In this document: positions 1-13,914 of the stretch, in pieces
Layout: each line of letters begins with the position of its first letter
Position numbering within the stretch: the first letter of the stretch is position 1
Origin: Leptodontidium sp. MPI-SDFR-AT-0119
Taxonomy: Eukaryota; Ascomycota; Leotiomycetes; Helotiales; Leptodontidiaceae
DNA: 64,000 nucleotides
Assembly: GCA_020726505.1 (NCBI GenBank)
Contig: JAHLEZ010000016.1
Location: 620,001-684,000, forward strand
Reading direction: 5' to 3'
The notes under the pieces: model-generated
What the model saw: the letters and a program-made list of their open reading frames with translations, nothing else
The model's database searches: none
Told to the model about the DNA's origin: nothing
Position numbers and translations under genes: made by a program

Positions 1-3000
1 GCTTTTAATTATCTCGGTAATAAAGCACTTAGATGTCGTCTACGTAAAAGAGGACTAATATTTTGTGTTTAGGATTTATGAATATATAAGGCTCCTCTAA
101 GTAAAGAGAGAGCCTTAGATTAGTTAGAGTCTTACTTATATACTTATATTAAAGGTAAGGGGAATCACGTATTCCGTAAAGTGCGCGATTAACTCGTAAT
201 ACTTAGTTAAGTTATTAAAAACTAAGTAGAAATTAATAGTATATTATTTCACTATCTATATCTCTTAAGGTATTAATAAAGGTATTAATTACGTCGAAGT
301 ACTTGACTTCTAAATCAAAATAGACTACGAGCGCTATAGTGATTCTAAAAGACTTTATAAAGAGTATACTAGTATATATTAATATAATCATTGTCTTACT
401 TTAGAGATCACCCCGAACTACTATTTATAAGCGACATCTTGAGATATATCTGTTTTTATTTAGCTTATACTTAAAGACTCACATAAGTAAGACGAGTGTG
501 TCTATAGTGCTCGAATCGTACTTCTGTGAGTACTAGTGTTTATATTTATTTATATTCCCTATTTCTAACTTATAGTCTTCTAGAAACTACTTTCTTATTA
601 AGTAGTTCTCAAGATCGCTCTACTTCTTTAACTTTAGTAAAAGATCTTAGACTTTAATTTTAGGAAGTAAGAGCTTTCCTTTTAGTGGCGGGCGATTTAT
701 TTATATTACTATTACGATTATTAAATATATTATCTTAGTTAATTCCCTAAAATTGTCTTAGTCTTCCTAAGACATATATTAATTAAGTATAAACCTATAA
801 AGAAGCTAGTTAATTTCGGATTAAAGATCACTGTACTTAATTAAAGTATACTTATTAGAGTTTACACTCCTAAGGTTTAAGTCACTTCTAAGATTAGGGT
901 TACCCTTTTAAGAGCGTATTTCTTTAAGGATAATAGTAAGCGTTATAAATACTCTACTACTTTTACCTCCTCTACGTAGTCTCCCTCTTTTTCTTGTACT
1001 CCTTATTAGCTTTTCTCGAGTACTTGAAGTTTTAGATTGAGCCGTGGCGGCCTTAACCTTTATTTAAGAGTGTGTTATTACTCTCGTTTATTCTCGTACG
1101 TTTAACTAAGCTCTTAACACTTTAGTCCGAGAGCGCGTCACTACTTTCGATAACGAGTCTAAGGTTCTAAAAGCTTACCCTTAAGGAGTTAATTACTTTA
1201 GATTTTTATTTATAACTTCTTGAGTTACTTAATTAGAGTTTTTAGTTAGTTCTTCTAGTGCTTCTTTTAGTAATAGTGACTTTACTCGCGGGTAATCCAC
1301 TTTTAAAGTATATAACAGTATTTAAATCTCGAGTCTAGAAGCTCGAGACGGACCTTTAGTTTAGTCTTATAGTATATTTAACGCCTAATCTGTGAGTTAT
1401 ATATTCTCACTTAGACGCGATCCCTCTAAGTCTTATTCTATACTTAACGTAAGCCTTAAGTCGTATACACTCGACCTCTACTCCTTGCCCTCTACTAGTA
1501 CTTTAATCGGCGTATCGTTTAGTGTAAGAGTGGCTTTAGGAGTCAGAAGTCCCGTTATAATACTTGGTTTTCTAGTATCTTTTACCTCTAAGTTTTGACT
1601 CTTTAGAGTAATAGTTAATCCCTTGACAGGCTTAGAAAGTAATATTAGAGCGCTTTTAATTATAGTTGTCGCTTCCTTGACAGTCTTATTACTTATAATA
1701 TTCTCTAAGATTCCGGCTTAGTTTACGACTAATTTATCTTCTTTAATAAGATCGCAAATTGACTAAGCTTCCTTAATTATAATCATTACTTCTTCTTGAC
1801 TTAACGTATAAAACACGTCTTTATTAAAGCGTACGTTACACGTAATAATAATTCGGTCGAGACGTGGCACTTAGATCCGGTAAATGTTAAAAGTATAAAA
1901 ACTTATTAAGTATTTAATATATATACACGTATTTACTTTAAACGCTCTTTTCTCTTGCCTTTTTACTTGTTTTATTATTAATAGATATACTTTACACCCA
2001 AAGACGTAAATCCTATTTTAATTTAGTCTAAGATTTATAGTAAGCTTCGTAACGAGCGCCGGATTATACTATCGAAAGTAGTTACGAAACTACTAATCTA
2101 GTATTTCTAGTAGTAACTATTAATTATTTACGCGCTTAGGGCTCCTATTATATAAATAAATGCCTCCTAGTGCGTATTTAATAGCTAGTTCCGTGGGGAG
2201 ATTTACTAAGAGCCTCATTTTAATTCCCTTATTAATTACTTCTTAGTTAGCCCTTTCGGCGCCGCTATTTAGCTTATAAGTTAAAGTAAGTAAAAGCTCG
2301 AGTTCAATTCTGAGCTTCTTAGCCTATTTTTTATATCTCGTGAACCCGCGAGTAGTAATAACTACCTTTTCTTAATTATGTTTTAGTTTATATATTAAGA
2401 GTCTAAACTACTTACGAACTTAGTGTTTAAAGCTCTTAATATATTTAAAGACTATATTATACTCTTTATTTTAGAGAGTATAACTAACGAGTAGTCTATT
2501 ATATTTATTTTTAAGTAAAAGGAGCTAAGAGTTATTCCCAAATTTAATTAAATAATCGAAGAGATCCCAAGTGACTCTCTAAAATAGTCTAAGTGATCGT
2601 CTCTTAATTAGGCGTCTAGAGATCACTTGAGATACGTGAGTAAGAGTGTAATACTTACACTTAATTCTCCCTATTACCTTAGTAATCTTAATATTCCTAA
2701 CTAAGCTTATTAGCTTTCTTAAGACATTTAGCCCTAAGTGTCTAGAGCGTAAATACTAATATATTTTTATATTTATTCTTAGTCTCTTATACTCTCGCGA
2801 TAGTCTATAGAGTTTACTAATACTTCGTTTAAGTGTTAGAAATATTACGATACTTATAATACTAAAAGGGATCTCACGGGAGTTCGACGAATAGTTAGAA
2901 AGCTTATTAAATTCAAAGAATATAAAGTTTTACTTATAAACTAATTATTATATAATTAAGTAGTCCCTTATAAAATCGTTTTCTTCCTTTTAGCGTAAAG

Positions 3001-4868
3001 TATAGTCTACTTTATAGTACTAAAGCCTATTATTATAAAGACGAGCTTCGGAGATAATATTAATATAAAATCCTTTTATAATAGTAACGTCGTAAAGGGT
3101 TAAATTAAATAACTCCTTATCTAAGTTCTTGAGAGACCCCTTTATAACGCGAATTCCGCGTCTTATAATTAGAAGTTAAGAGCTTTTATACTTTATAATG
3201 TCCTCTAATTTAGACTTAACAAATAATCTTAGCTTTAGAAGTGAACGATCATTAACTAGATTAGTTATATTATAATTATTAAGAAGAGTTCTTAACGATA
3301 AGGGGTAGGCTGAGTCCTATATAAAGTAAACACTAGGTTAGTAATCCTTTATAAGGCTTAGAACGATTACTACTTGTGCTTGTGTGCCGCTCTTCGCCCC
3401 TTTATTTGAGATATTTCTAGGGAACGTAGACTTACTTTTGCCCTTATCACCGGCGCTTTTAATAGCGTCTTTAGTAACTTGAAGTATTAGTTTATCTGAT
3501 TTAATTTAGTCTCGTAGTCCCTTCTATTTACTATTAATAAAGCGCTGTCGGATTTACTTTATTATAGTATTATCTATTAGAGGATTTAGTCTGACATTTC
3601 TATTAAGGTTTTTTATATAGACCTTTTTATAAATAGCAAGTTAAAGTCGAGTGTAATTTAAAGGGCTTTATCTATAGGTCTAATTATTTTAGTAAGGGTA
3701 TAACTTCTTAAGGGATTTCCCTTTTAAAAGTTTACGAGCGTTTTTATTACCTTTTAACGTCGCTCTATTATTAAACGATCGTTTATTAAGAGTAACGAAG
3801 TGTCTATAACTTTAGGTTTTATAGCCTAATAAAAGAGCTTAGTACTAAGGACTTAATTTATTAGCATAGAAGAATCGAGTTAACTAATTAATAGTATAAG
3901 GAGAGGAAAGACTAAGAGTCTCGTACTCTTGAATTTTCTTATTTTAGCACTTTATTTACGAGTGATTAAAGTTCCTTACTGTAACTAAGAAGTTAACTAT
4001 ACTAATCGTTCCTTTAACGTCTGTTACTTTATATAATTGAGCTTTCTAAATGAGCTCTTAGTAAGACATAATTTATATACGAGAGTTACTTTTTCCCTTA
4101 GTCTTAAGGGATTCTTAGTAGTTATTTCGTGTTTAAGTTTAAATCGATATTTCTGTTTAATAAAATACCTCCTTAAGGGAGCGAAGGATTGCTTAGATAT
4201 TTATACGCTTTTCTTATATTACTTGAGCTGCTATAATGCTAAAGAATTACTTAGCCATACTTCTCTCGATCTAGTCGTAGAGTTTAAGGTAATTAGAAGC
4301 TCGGGACTATTAACTTATACTTTAGAGGACGTACTCTTTAGCCTTAGCTTTTACTTACTCTTAGAGTAACTTAAGGGTTATAGGGTCAAGCCTTATTAGT
4401 AACGCTAAGAGCGGTTTAAACATTTTAGAGTTCCCCTTTACGTTAGGAGTTAAAGGCGTAAACGTTTAATTGCCTCTACCCTTAGAACTTAGGCTAACGG
4501 TAGTTGTATTACTTACTGCGGTACTTAAGGATTTAAGAGCTCTCTTAGCGTTTCTTAGAATTACTACTTAATTGTTTATTACTTAAGTCTTAAGTTGTTC
4601 TCTATAAGTATATATAGAGAGCTAGTAGTCTATATTGTTTTTAGTATTAGCTTCCTCTGTAAGCTCTTTAGTAGTTAAAAGAGTAATATTAAAGATTTTA
4701 GATAAAGACACAATATCTTTTTTATTAGGGTCGACGTATAGCTAAAGTCTGAGTATATTTATTATAAGCGTAAAGTATATAAACTATACTAGCTAATCTT
4801 CTAGTTTATTATATAAGATCTTAGACGATAGGAGCTTAATAGGTTCGTTAATACTTGTAGAAGACATA
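1..4868 (-). mobile_element. RIP-degraded Ty1/copia retrotransposon (gag-pol relic, 3' part cut by window edge)
   Basis: AT-rich tract with no usable ORF. Read on the minus strand, positions 35-46 encode YVDD followed by I, the reverse-transcriptase active site. Positions about 265-360 read in one frame as FDLEVKYFDVINTFIN, matching the copia RT pattern FDLE..Q.D..NAF.N. At the other end, a minus-strand ATG at 4868 opens MSSTSINEPIKLLSSK, which looks like a copia Gag N-terminus. Gag, protease and integrase should lie between, but many stops (TAA/TAG where CAA/CAG is expected) and frame changes block them. RNase H and the 3' LTR would be left of the window. Copia assignment is solid from the RT; boundaries are approximate. 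Confidence 0.75.
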
Positions 4869-6192
4869 TTAAATGATCGATGTGTAATTATGGAATTGAA
4901 GGTAGAGGTTAAATAATCGTAGAACTTGTTAACTGAAAATTCTTTTACGAATACGCCGTGTAACTTAAATAAGACAAGTGTGGCTCTTAACTATCGTATA
5001 AAAAGACGAGTATTAGCTTAGGGGTTTAAAAGATTCTACGATTAGATAAGGTTCTAGAAAGTGTATTTAAAGATTAATTAAATTGAGCGTTGTCCTCTTA
5101 AAGAGAGGAGCTGGAGACTAGGTTTATATACCTGGAGTACTTACGCAAGTATACACTAGACTAAAGAAGTGCGCTAGTGCGCGACGTAAAAGTATTAAAG
5201 AAAAGTATATTTAATAAAAGAATTACAGCCGTTTTGAATTCTATCTTTAATTAGTCGGCCATACTAATGCTTTTTAAACTAAAAACAAGTAACGTCGAGA
5301 AGTTATGTGGCATATGTTAAGTACGTAATTAAATAAAAAGGCATAATCTTTAGTTACTTATACCTAGAGATAAACTCGTAGGTTATATGACTACTGTAAC
5401 TATTAAATATTAAGAAACGCTAAGGGCCTTATTAGTAGCCTCTAATTTATTAATTAAAGTATTTAAGCGACTCTAATATAAGCTCGTCACTTAAGTGCCC
5501 CTTTTTATTATAAGAGATCTTTGTACTTAGTGATAAGTTATTATTAAACATCTTTTTAAGGTAAATAACCCCTAGTATAATAATATAGTAATTAATAGCG
5601 TAACTAGTGACAGAGATATATTTAATAATTAATACAAACTCGTGGTTAATAGGATTACGAGTAAAAACTTAGAAACTGTTAATATGTACTTAGTTATTAG
5701 GATAAGCGGTTTTTTGGTAGTAAAACGTACCTTCCGAATGTTCTTGTGCGTAATAACCGTTATACTATTAATACACCCGACCTTGAAGCTAATTTCGTTT
5801 ATATTAAAAATATCTTTTTAATATATTAAGTATTTAGCTATCACCGCAGTTAACTTCTTAAAGTAATTAGTAATCTCTTTAATCGTTATACAATCTTTAC
5901 GCTCTTAATCTATTAGAGTAGTCTATAAAGTATAATATCAACCAGTAACGTCTATTTTATCTACTTATCTTTTAACTTAATTCTGCCTAATTCGCTAGAA
6001 TATCTTTATAAAAAGACTTAATATTATAGCTGCGGCGGTAATAATTATAATATATCTCATAAGAAAGCCTATCTTAATAGTAGTATTAATATATTATATT
6101 AAAAACGCCTCTTAGGCCTTATTTATCTTCTTATTATAATCCCTATTCTCAACTAACGTCTTTATATTATTACTCTTCTTATAACGGCTATA
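4869..6192. other. AT-rich gene-free tract, probably containing the copia 5' LTR
   Basis: No coding signal on either strand. The part next to the copia Gag start (about 4.9-5.2 kb) has a TATA-like motif on the minus strand near 5.12 kb and should hold the element's 5' LTR. I could not place its ends because the sequence is heavily mutated. Confidence 0.4.
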
Positions 6193-6400
6193 TCACGTAG
6201 AATACTAAAGGGGAGAGAAGTAAGAATTGGTGAAGTAGTGGGGAGAAGATTGATTGAGAAGTGCTCTCCCCCCTAAGTTGAGGGGGAAAGGTTCGCTATT
6301 TAAAGTAAGGTAGGTAGGTTTAGCTAGCTAAGGTGTGCAGGGAGCGCACATCTGGCCACTCAGTGAGCTCGCGTAGGAGGTGCCGCTAGTATTTGGCCAT
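6193..6400 (+). repeat. Inverted repeat copy 1 (left end of 2.8 kb unit)
   Basis: Contains the ordered blocks AATACTAAAGGGGAGAGAAG, TTTAAAGTAAGGTAGGTAGG and GGTGTGCAGGGAGCGCACA. All recur, reverse-complemented, at 8815-9017 and 56878-57090. Confidence 0.85.
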
Positions 6401-8814
6401 AATAGGCTATTTAACGTAAAATAACTAATTTCACAGAAAACGCCAGCGGCGATACGTAAATTAGTAATATTAATATCTTTTAGGTTCTTATATGCTGCTA
6501 AAGCAGCCTAAATCCTAGCCTCTTAGCTTATATAAGCAAGAGTTTTATATTTAAGTATCTTTTATATACGAGTAATCCTAATATTTAAAGGAGACTTCTT
6601 CTTACCCTTCTTAGTCCCTCCGTACTTAATTTAAGACGTAGATTTAGCTATAGTAAGCGTAGTTCGTAATTTAGATTAAATCGTATATATATAAGTAAAA
6701 CAAATCGCGTTTTTACGTGTTAATGAGGATATCCAAACGCGATTTGCACCCCTATTAATAAACTGTGGAACGTCCCGAAGCACTAAGACTTATTAAATCT
6801 GCACCCGAAATCTATATTTAGTTTAAAACAACGCATGATTAATTAGCCTTAGCTTTAATACACTAGTGTAATAATTATACTTTCGACTAGGGCGCATTTT
6901 TCTATGAAAAATCCAAGTCAAACAGACCAGAATTAGATTTGTAAAGTAATTAAATAAGCTGAAAAGGCTATATCGAAGTTGCTAATATATCGAAGTTAGT
7001 GGTTCGCAGGTCGGGAAAAAAAACAAAAAAATCAGGAAACCGACGAGTAGTGCTCGATAGTATAAGGAATTAGATCTATGTCATATTTATCATGCTCCCG
7101 ATGATTATTCTCTCGGTTTTTTATTCCACAGTGAGAGATTTGCTATCCGATATTATTGCGAAGGAGGGGAGATTCTTTTATGATTGTATTATGCTTAGCT
7201 GTTTTATAGTAGCCATAGTAATTGACGTGGTTTTAAGGTTCTTACTGAAGTATATACTTTAGTAGGGTAGATACTAAAGTGACGTTGATATGTGTTGGAG
7301 TTGCGTTACATTTAGAAGATTGTTACTTAATGGCGCGAGGGATAAAACATCATTATTCCTCATTTGTATAACCATTTTTCTTATTTGAAGCTTGAGAGCT
7401 ATTTTAGCCTCCATTCTAACAGCTACCTTGACAGGATTCACAAAGTAGACGTCCCTCCCAGTTACAGAACCACACTACGAAGGCGAATTAAGTTCCATTC
7501 CTCCCTACATTGTGACATCCGCATCATCCGCCTTCTCCGCTTGTACTCATCGACTGGCAATTCGCGTAGGCGCCAAGCTTATTGTGCAAATTCATTGATC
7601 GCCTCGTCCGAATCTTGGCAACTCGTTAATAGCCCCCGATTGCCAGACACTTGTGGTTGTGCACCGTAAAGGCTGAAAAGCCGATGGAGTAATGAGGTTA
7701 AATGAACTCGGTTTCGAGACGCTCACTTGCTTAGTACAGTAAAAGGTAAAATGGGTGCTGCTAATTTTTTACTTTTGATTATTTCTGGCGAGGTCCATTT
7801 CTGAATACCTTCAGCGGTGCAGTCGTGACCTCTGTTGAAGCAGTTTTAGCGACCTCTGTTTCGCACATCGCTGTGCTTAAAAACAACATGAGCACAGATC
7901 ACCTCGGCTATTTTTGACTAACGCTGGAACGGGCTGCCTCTGTGTATACTTAGTCGCGGGCTAATCTATTCCGCCAAGCCTTCTCGTAGGTTCCCTCCGC
8001 ATAGGCTGCTTACTTGGGGGTGCTACTAATGAATTCTTAATACGTTCTAATTGCTTTTATAATAAGCTTCTTTATTAAAACACTATAATTTATTATAAAG
8101 TCGATATACCGAGTACTTATTCTTTAGTAGCCTAAAAGTCACGAACTTACTTGTAATCAAAGGCTTCAAGTTTAAACTCTCACGGTCTTAAATATACCTT
8201 ATTATAGGTTATACTTATAATTAAGTGTGTTAGGTAATAACACACTAGCTTATTTCTTAAAAGTATCGAACCCGCCGGAAAGTCCTTTTAAATACTCATT
8301 AATAAAAGAAGCTAATTAAATAGGTTATAGCCTCTTATTAGAACGGCGAAACCTCTTGAATTAAAATACTTAGAATATTAGGTTACGATTACGGTAAAAA
8401 GGCTACATAAATAGTGGTTAAATAAAAAAGGATATATCCGAGCGATTAAATAACGGAAATGCCTTCTTATAGAGACTTACCAGCTTATGCGATTAGTTTA
8501 AGCTATTAAATACTAAGACTAAACAAACGAGAAGTGAGACATAATCCTTTAAAATAACGAGACGTGGGTATAACCAGGTCAATATACCAAAATTAGTAAA
8601 GTTAAGTTAAACGAACTATATAATAAGGATTACGTATAATAAAAATATTAAAAGAAGACTAGATAAATGTTTTAAGGGTTTATATTTAAGAAATACGGCT
8701 ATTATCGCAGATTGCTTTAAAAGAAGGATTAGGAGACTATCAATAAGCGATTATACTCTGGAATTATTATTTCAGTTATTAATGAAATCGTTTAAGAACA
8801 TCTGTCACGGCACA

Positions 8815-9017
8815 TGGCTAGCGGCACCTGCTACGCGAGCCCACTGAACGGCCAGGTGTGCTTCCTGCACACCTACAGCTAGCTAAACCTACCTACCTTA
8901 CTTTAAATAGCGAACCTTTCCCCCTCAACTTGGAGGGGAGAGCACTTCTCAATCAATCTTTTGCTCCCCACTACTTCACCAATTAGTACTTCTCTACCCC
9001 TTTAGTATTCTACGTGA
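8815..9017 (-). repeat. Inverted repeat copy 2 (right end of 2.8 kb unit)
   Basis: Reverse complement of copy 1 over about 205 bp. It is more diverged at its inner edge (ATGGCTAGCGGCACCTGC here, against AAATACTAGCGGCACCTCC in the complement of copy 1 and in copy 3). Confidence 0.85.
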
Positions 9018-10150
9018 TAACATCTAAAGGTTTTTTTTTTTTTTTAAATAAGATAACATTAAAGGACATGCTTTTACTTTTATAAAATTAGGACTTGACG
9101 CCGCTAGAATTAGGTATATGGAATAGCTAATAAATAGTTTTGATTTAAACCTTGTTAAAACTCTTTAGGATAATATAAAAGACTATATTTAAGCTTATTT
9201 TCTTGGCGTTTGTAGCTTTTATAAGAGGCTAAGAGCCGTAGTTTAAGAGGCTTAGGAATCTATTTCTTACGAGATAATAAGAGAGCTTATATAGAGTATA
9301 AGAGACTGATGCTAAGTAGTAATAAAGGCCCGAGGTTAATATATAAAATATTAGGGGATTTTTAAAAGCAACATTACTTTGCATTGCTAAGAATCTAGCG
9401 TCTTAGTGGAGTAGTTATACTTACTACGAAGTATCTTGAACTTGGGGATTTACCGAGGAAACGAACTGACCGGGACCGTGGCTGAACCCGTGATATAGAG
9501 CCAGAAGTAGCGGTGCATTCATGTTTAGCAGTTCCAGCTGAATGCCATTTTCGGCGCTTAACCGCATTTTGGGGCATTCTCAGATGTATTACCACAGTTT
9601 TACGGTGGAAGGTGAATTGAGTGTCGCTAAATTTTTAGTAAAATCTTTTAAGCTGGCTCTACTTCCGGACGCTTGTGGCTGTGCATGTCACCGACTATGG
9701 CGCCGCACATGAATGCTGCACGGCATATTTTGATCAAAACTTTACTAAAACAAGGGTTCGAGACTAAGCTAAGTCTTACAAAAGGATGAACAACGAATTA
9801 GATGACCTCTTTGGCATGCTAGGCATGTGATGAGTCACGGAGCAGACGACTCTATCGAGTATGATTGCCTATGGATGCCTACTGCTTGAGAAACTATATA
9901 GGGACTTGCTTTTACAGTCATAATGAAGCAACTCTTCCACTACTGATCCGTTAGAATAATTGGTAATCAACCCGTGACTTGCTACGCTACCACCTAAAAC
10001 TTTCGTACAGCAGAGAGCACCGCATTGCCGCTTATGTCGTGTTGTTTCGAAGACGCACCTGCTCTCTGGTGACAATTCTTCCGCTAGAGCAACTTGCAGA
10101 GCAACTATTGGCTCGTCAGCAAGTTCCAAAGACTTCGGAGGGTTGCCCTC
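9018..10150. other. Gene-free transition from AT-rich DNA to the helicase gene
   Basis: A T-tract lies near 9031-9045 and AT-rich relic sequence runs to about 9.38 kb, followed by more balanced composition. Short ORFs at 9395-9595 and 9869-10233 lack family resemblance or long open context. No promoter or RNA gene was recognised. Confidence 0.4.
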
Positions 10151-13100
10151 TCAGTGTTTTAGTGATGAACAAACCTCGAGACGCCCAACATCTCCGCCTT
10201 GACTCTCTTCAGGCGCAGAGAATAACATACTAGCCAAATCCTTCTTGGACTTCTGAATTTCCATTACTCGCTGGACGATATGTCAGCCACCCGACTCAAT
10301 TTATATTTCCGGATAAGGTCGTAAGAAAACTCGCCTCCTCAAATGTATCCCTCACGAAGAAACGAACTGTGGTGACCTCCTTCTTCTGGCCAATCCTGTG
10401 TATTCGTGCTAATGCCTGCTCCTCAATCGTTGGGTTCCTAGTTTGCCAGTCAGCAAGACCTCCTACTGGATCGTAAGGGAAACTAATACCAATGGGGCTC
10501 CATGAGGTAGGCGTACGAGGCGTCAGTCAATCGTTAAACTAGAGTGCGTAAGCGTTGTGTCAACATTGTCAACATTTTCCCATCTGACTCACCCAACAGC
10601 TCCGCAGGAGAGCGTGAGAATCATGACCTTGATTGACGGGTCTTTCCGAAACTTTTCAATGATAGCCTGTCTATTTTTCTGCGGTACTTTCCCATCAAAG
10701 CGCAGATATTGAATATTGGCTTGCTTGAGGCCGGCTTCGATGACCTCGAGAGTCATTCTCCATTCCGAGAATACGAGACTAGAGCGTCACAAATAAGCAG
10801 GAGACAGTTCCATCGCGGTTTGTAGCTCACCATTTTACGTCAGCTGGTTGGGCCTGGATTTGCGTCACTAGGGATGTAACCTTTGAAGGAAGGCCGATTA
10901 ACGACGTCTGGTAGTCATCCATGATGGGCATGGGAATAATTGCTTCCTCTAGCTCTGTATGGCTCACAGACACTGGAGCGGTAGGATGGGACGTGCTGTG
11001 CCCGCACGAGATGGGTTTTGGGCCCTTATAAAAGCGCTGTGTGCACTCGGAGCAGATGAATCTCAGGCACTGAGAGAATCGAGGCTGTGTCTGGTTCTCA
11101 GGCTCTCCCAGTAGGGTTTCTGTCACATCGAGCGATGATAAACAGAAGTGGCAAATTATGGATCCGGTTCCAAACTGGAAGTCGAAAGCTTGCTGTGAGA
11201 CATCCGCCCATTTGGTTTGTCCTTGCGCGCCAACTTCTGCGGCGGTGCTGTCGTAGCGCGAGTGGTATTGAAGTCCCAAATTACAAATCATCCGCAGCGA
11301 GTTGATTTGCTGGATAATATTAACGAAGGTAGTGGAACTAGATCTGTCAGTGCCTTCGGGAGTAGTTTCTTTGAAATTTGCCATCGTTTGGCTCTTTATT
11401 TCGTCATAGAGTGCTCTCTCGTTGACGTTAAACTCCACAACACATTGCAGGTCTCGCCTTGGGAGCAGGTTGATGATCTCCTTTGGTCTCCGCAATAGAA
11501 GACATCCAGAGAGTCGCTTAAGTCTCTTGACAGCTTCCTCAACTTCGCCTGTCTTCCACAAATGAGTTATATCGGCTTCGAACCTCCCTGTGTCGCTATA
11601 TGGGTGTGCTTGAAGGAATTTTAGAAGAGATACAAGATCTCCCAGGCGATTTTGGATTGGAGTTCCTGTCACTGCCCATCGAGAGACAGCGAGAAGAGAG
11701 CAGATCGCCTTAGCCATTTGCGACCAGCTATTGCGAATAATATGTGCTGTATTTGTTAGTGTAAATGCAAGATGCCCTGTGAGTTGTACCGCTACCTTCA
11801 TCGAGAATCACACGTTTCCACTGAGTTGAGAAAAGGATGGACTTCTCGGCCTGGTTCCCATTTCTCCATTCCGCTGACACGGTATGATAAGTCGTCAACA
11901 CCAAATTGTAGCTGTCTAGTTCGGAGATTTTGGTCAAACGAGACTTGCCGTGATGACGGCCCCATGTCAAACCAGATTTCACAACGTGTCTGATTGTATT
12001 AGAGAGACATCCTTCACAGCCGAGTAGGAGTTGATGAAGGATGCGATGTACAAGACTTACTGTGATAATTGCTCTTCCCAGCTGTCGAGAACTTGATAGC
12101 AAGTTAGAAAAGTTAGATTATCGGGGAGTGGGCAAGGAAGTACCTGGTGGAGGCACAATGACAAGTGTAGTCTTGTTTGATACGACATCATCAATACTAC
12201 AATGCATGGCAAAGTCTCCATAGTGATACCCCATTAAGTCTGTCGCAACCAGGGATATCATGCTCAACGTTTTGCCAAGCCCCATTGGATCTGCGATGAT
12301 ACCCCCAAAAAACTGTGGTGGCTCCTCAGCTTGATAAGCACCTGAGATCCTGTTGATGAAACTTGCAGATATTGTTAGGTTTGAGGCTGATATTGAGAGA
12401 TGAAGTGGGAAACCCACTAATAACCATGGCTAGTTTTCTTTGTTTCCCAGATATCCGGAGTTTGGCCATTTAAAGCCCATCCCCGCTCTCTCTGCAGCAT
12501 GAAACTCAGAGCTTGTTTTTGATGACTTGGAGAAAATTAGCAAAGTTGTCATCATCTATCAAGTTATCTTTACCGTTCAAGAGTGGTTTGAATCGCGTCT
12601 GGTTGGGGGGCTTCTGCTAGATCTTCTTGAGAATCGAGAATGGCGAGAAGATCTGGTTGTCGAGGGCTTCTTCTAAGTTGAAGGCTCCAAGCGAAGCCCC
12701 TTGCAATACCAATTTCGATGTCATAGGGCAAGACGCCAGGTCCATGGAAGAGAGCCGGTGGGGATTACAGTATCTAACATCTAAGTCGCATCCTCGAGGG
12801 TCTTGCAAATAAATGTCATAGTCCTGGAAAAACTCGCCAAGCTCCTCGCAGAGAGACGCTGGCCCGTAGATAATTATCAACAGCGAACACGGCACCGTGC
12901 AAGGCAGATGCCTCCTCATCTTTCGGGACTCTACATTCTCATCCCCAAACTTGCACGTCACTTGAACCGTGAGGGATGTCTCATCTAGGAGTGCTTGTAA
13001 CAGTTGAGAATGCTGGTTTGAGATGGTGCCAGTGAATTCTGTATCGGAAGAAGAGCTAAATTTCGAGGCCGTATGAAGTCTGACGGGGTGGCTGGAAGAG

Positions 13101-13914
13101 CCTGGCTGTCGATTACCCGCGGAAGGAAGCTGGCATTCTCCAGAAATGCCCAGAACCTGTAGTCTCATAGGTAAGCAGACGAGCCTTCTTGAGCAAGTTT
13201 GAACGTTCTCACCATGCCAAAACAGACGAACTCGTCCCCAGCAGCTTGAGAAGGGAATTGCACGAGCCCATTTAACCCATCGCTGGTACATGGTAGATCT
13301 GAACCTAAACCGGTTGTTGGAATCGCTTGGGATGCTACCACTATCTGTGTCTGGAATGGGACTTCCATATTGAGCGCAATCGATCGAATAGGCTCTGATG
13401 AGTGCATGATTGGATTGACCTCACAGGAATGAGCCTGAGCGGAATAGCATGGTGCCGGTCCACCAAGGAAGGGGGCCACCAAGGAGTGGTGATCGGGTTG
13501 TCTGTAGTTGGTGCAAAACGTATTTAGATGTGGTTCAGCTTGGCCAAGTCGACCTCCAATATTCCAGTCCATGCATTGTGGCGTAGAGTAATCGTGAGCA
13601 GTGGAGTCTGTGTTCCAGCTTGCCCCGGCCATCATCGTAGAAGATCCATAGTTGGGAGCTAAGAACGCGGAAGAGGTCATATTTTGATCGTTCATGTCTT
13701 GCCATCTTGCATCGACACCGTGATTTCCCTGGGTGGGTTGGTTACTGTTGCTCCAGGAGCTGATTTCGGGCTGGCTTAGGGCTGTCGATGGATTCATATT
13801 GAATTGAGCGGGTGCTGTGGACGGATTCCAGGTTGCTGCCGAATCGACCATCGCACCTTGTGTCGCTTCTAATCGTCGACGTTTTGCACCCTCAGGAATG
13901 AAATGATTCTCCAT
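10151..13914 (-). pseudogene. RAD5/HLTF-like SNF2 helicase gene with several lesions
   Basis: Reads as a fungal SNF2-family DNA-dependent ATPase with an inserted C4-type zinc/RING-like segment. Order: Ser/Gln-rich N-terminus; HQKQALSFMLQRERGW; Walker A DPMGLGKT; DEAH box; GTPIQNRLGD; LLLRRPKE; CHFC...CSEC; VFSEWRMTLEVIEAGLK; IEEQALARIHRIGQ. Start ATG is 13914-13912, stop at 10151. Convincing introns: 13157-13212, 12526-12573, 12092-12143, 11990-12060, 11747-11795 (its removal rebuilds DEAH), 10779-10830, 10438-10489 and a GC-AG intron 10271-10334. Lesions: a one-base frame loss near 12652 (ALDNQIF where ALDQPDLLAI is expected), no splice joining frames near 12420, and one extra base near 10545 before LTDAS. 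Hence probably a pseudogene, although each lesion could be an assembly error. The family acts in chromatin remodelling and DNA-damage tolerance. Confidence 0.8.

Larger units (their letters stand above)
6193..9017. mobile_element. 2.8 kb unit with ~205 bp inverted ends and TA flanks (decayed DNA transposon)
   Basis: The left end starts TCACGTAGAATACTAAAGG and the right end finishes with its reverse complement. Both ends are flanked by TA, the duplication expected of Tc1/mariner/pogo elements. The ends remain similar for about 205 bp (6193-6400 against 8815-9017). On the minus strand at about 6700-6400 there is a stretch resembling an N-terminal helix-turn-helix of a Fot1/pogo-like transposase (EARI.AALAAYKN then ..LRIAAGVF), broken by stops. 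The interior 7.36-8.03 kb is less AT-rich but I recognise no protein in it. The internal DDE domain was not found, so the superfamily is inferred from TA flanks and the HTH hint only. Confidence 0.5.

Noticed and set aside
7364..7669. 101-codon plus ORF in the middle of the 2.8 kb unit
   Set aside because: Basic, low-complexity reading with no family resemblance. Neighbouring frames are about equally open; probably chance in a patch of ordinary composition.
9869..10233. Overlapping plus and minus ORFs beside the helicase end
   Set aside because: They overlap each other and the helicase C-terminal exon, and neither continues nor resembles a protein family.
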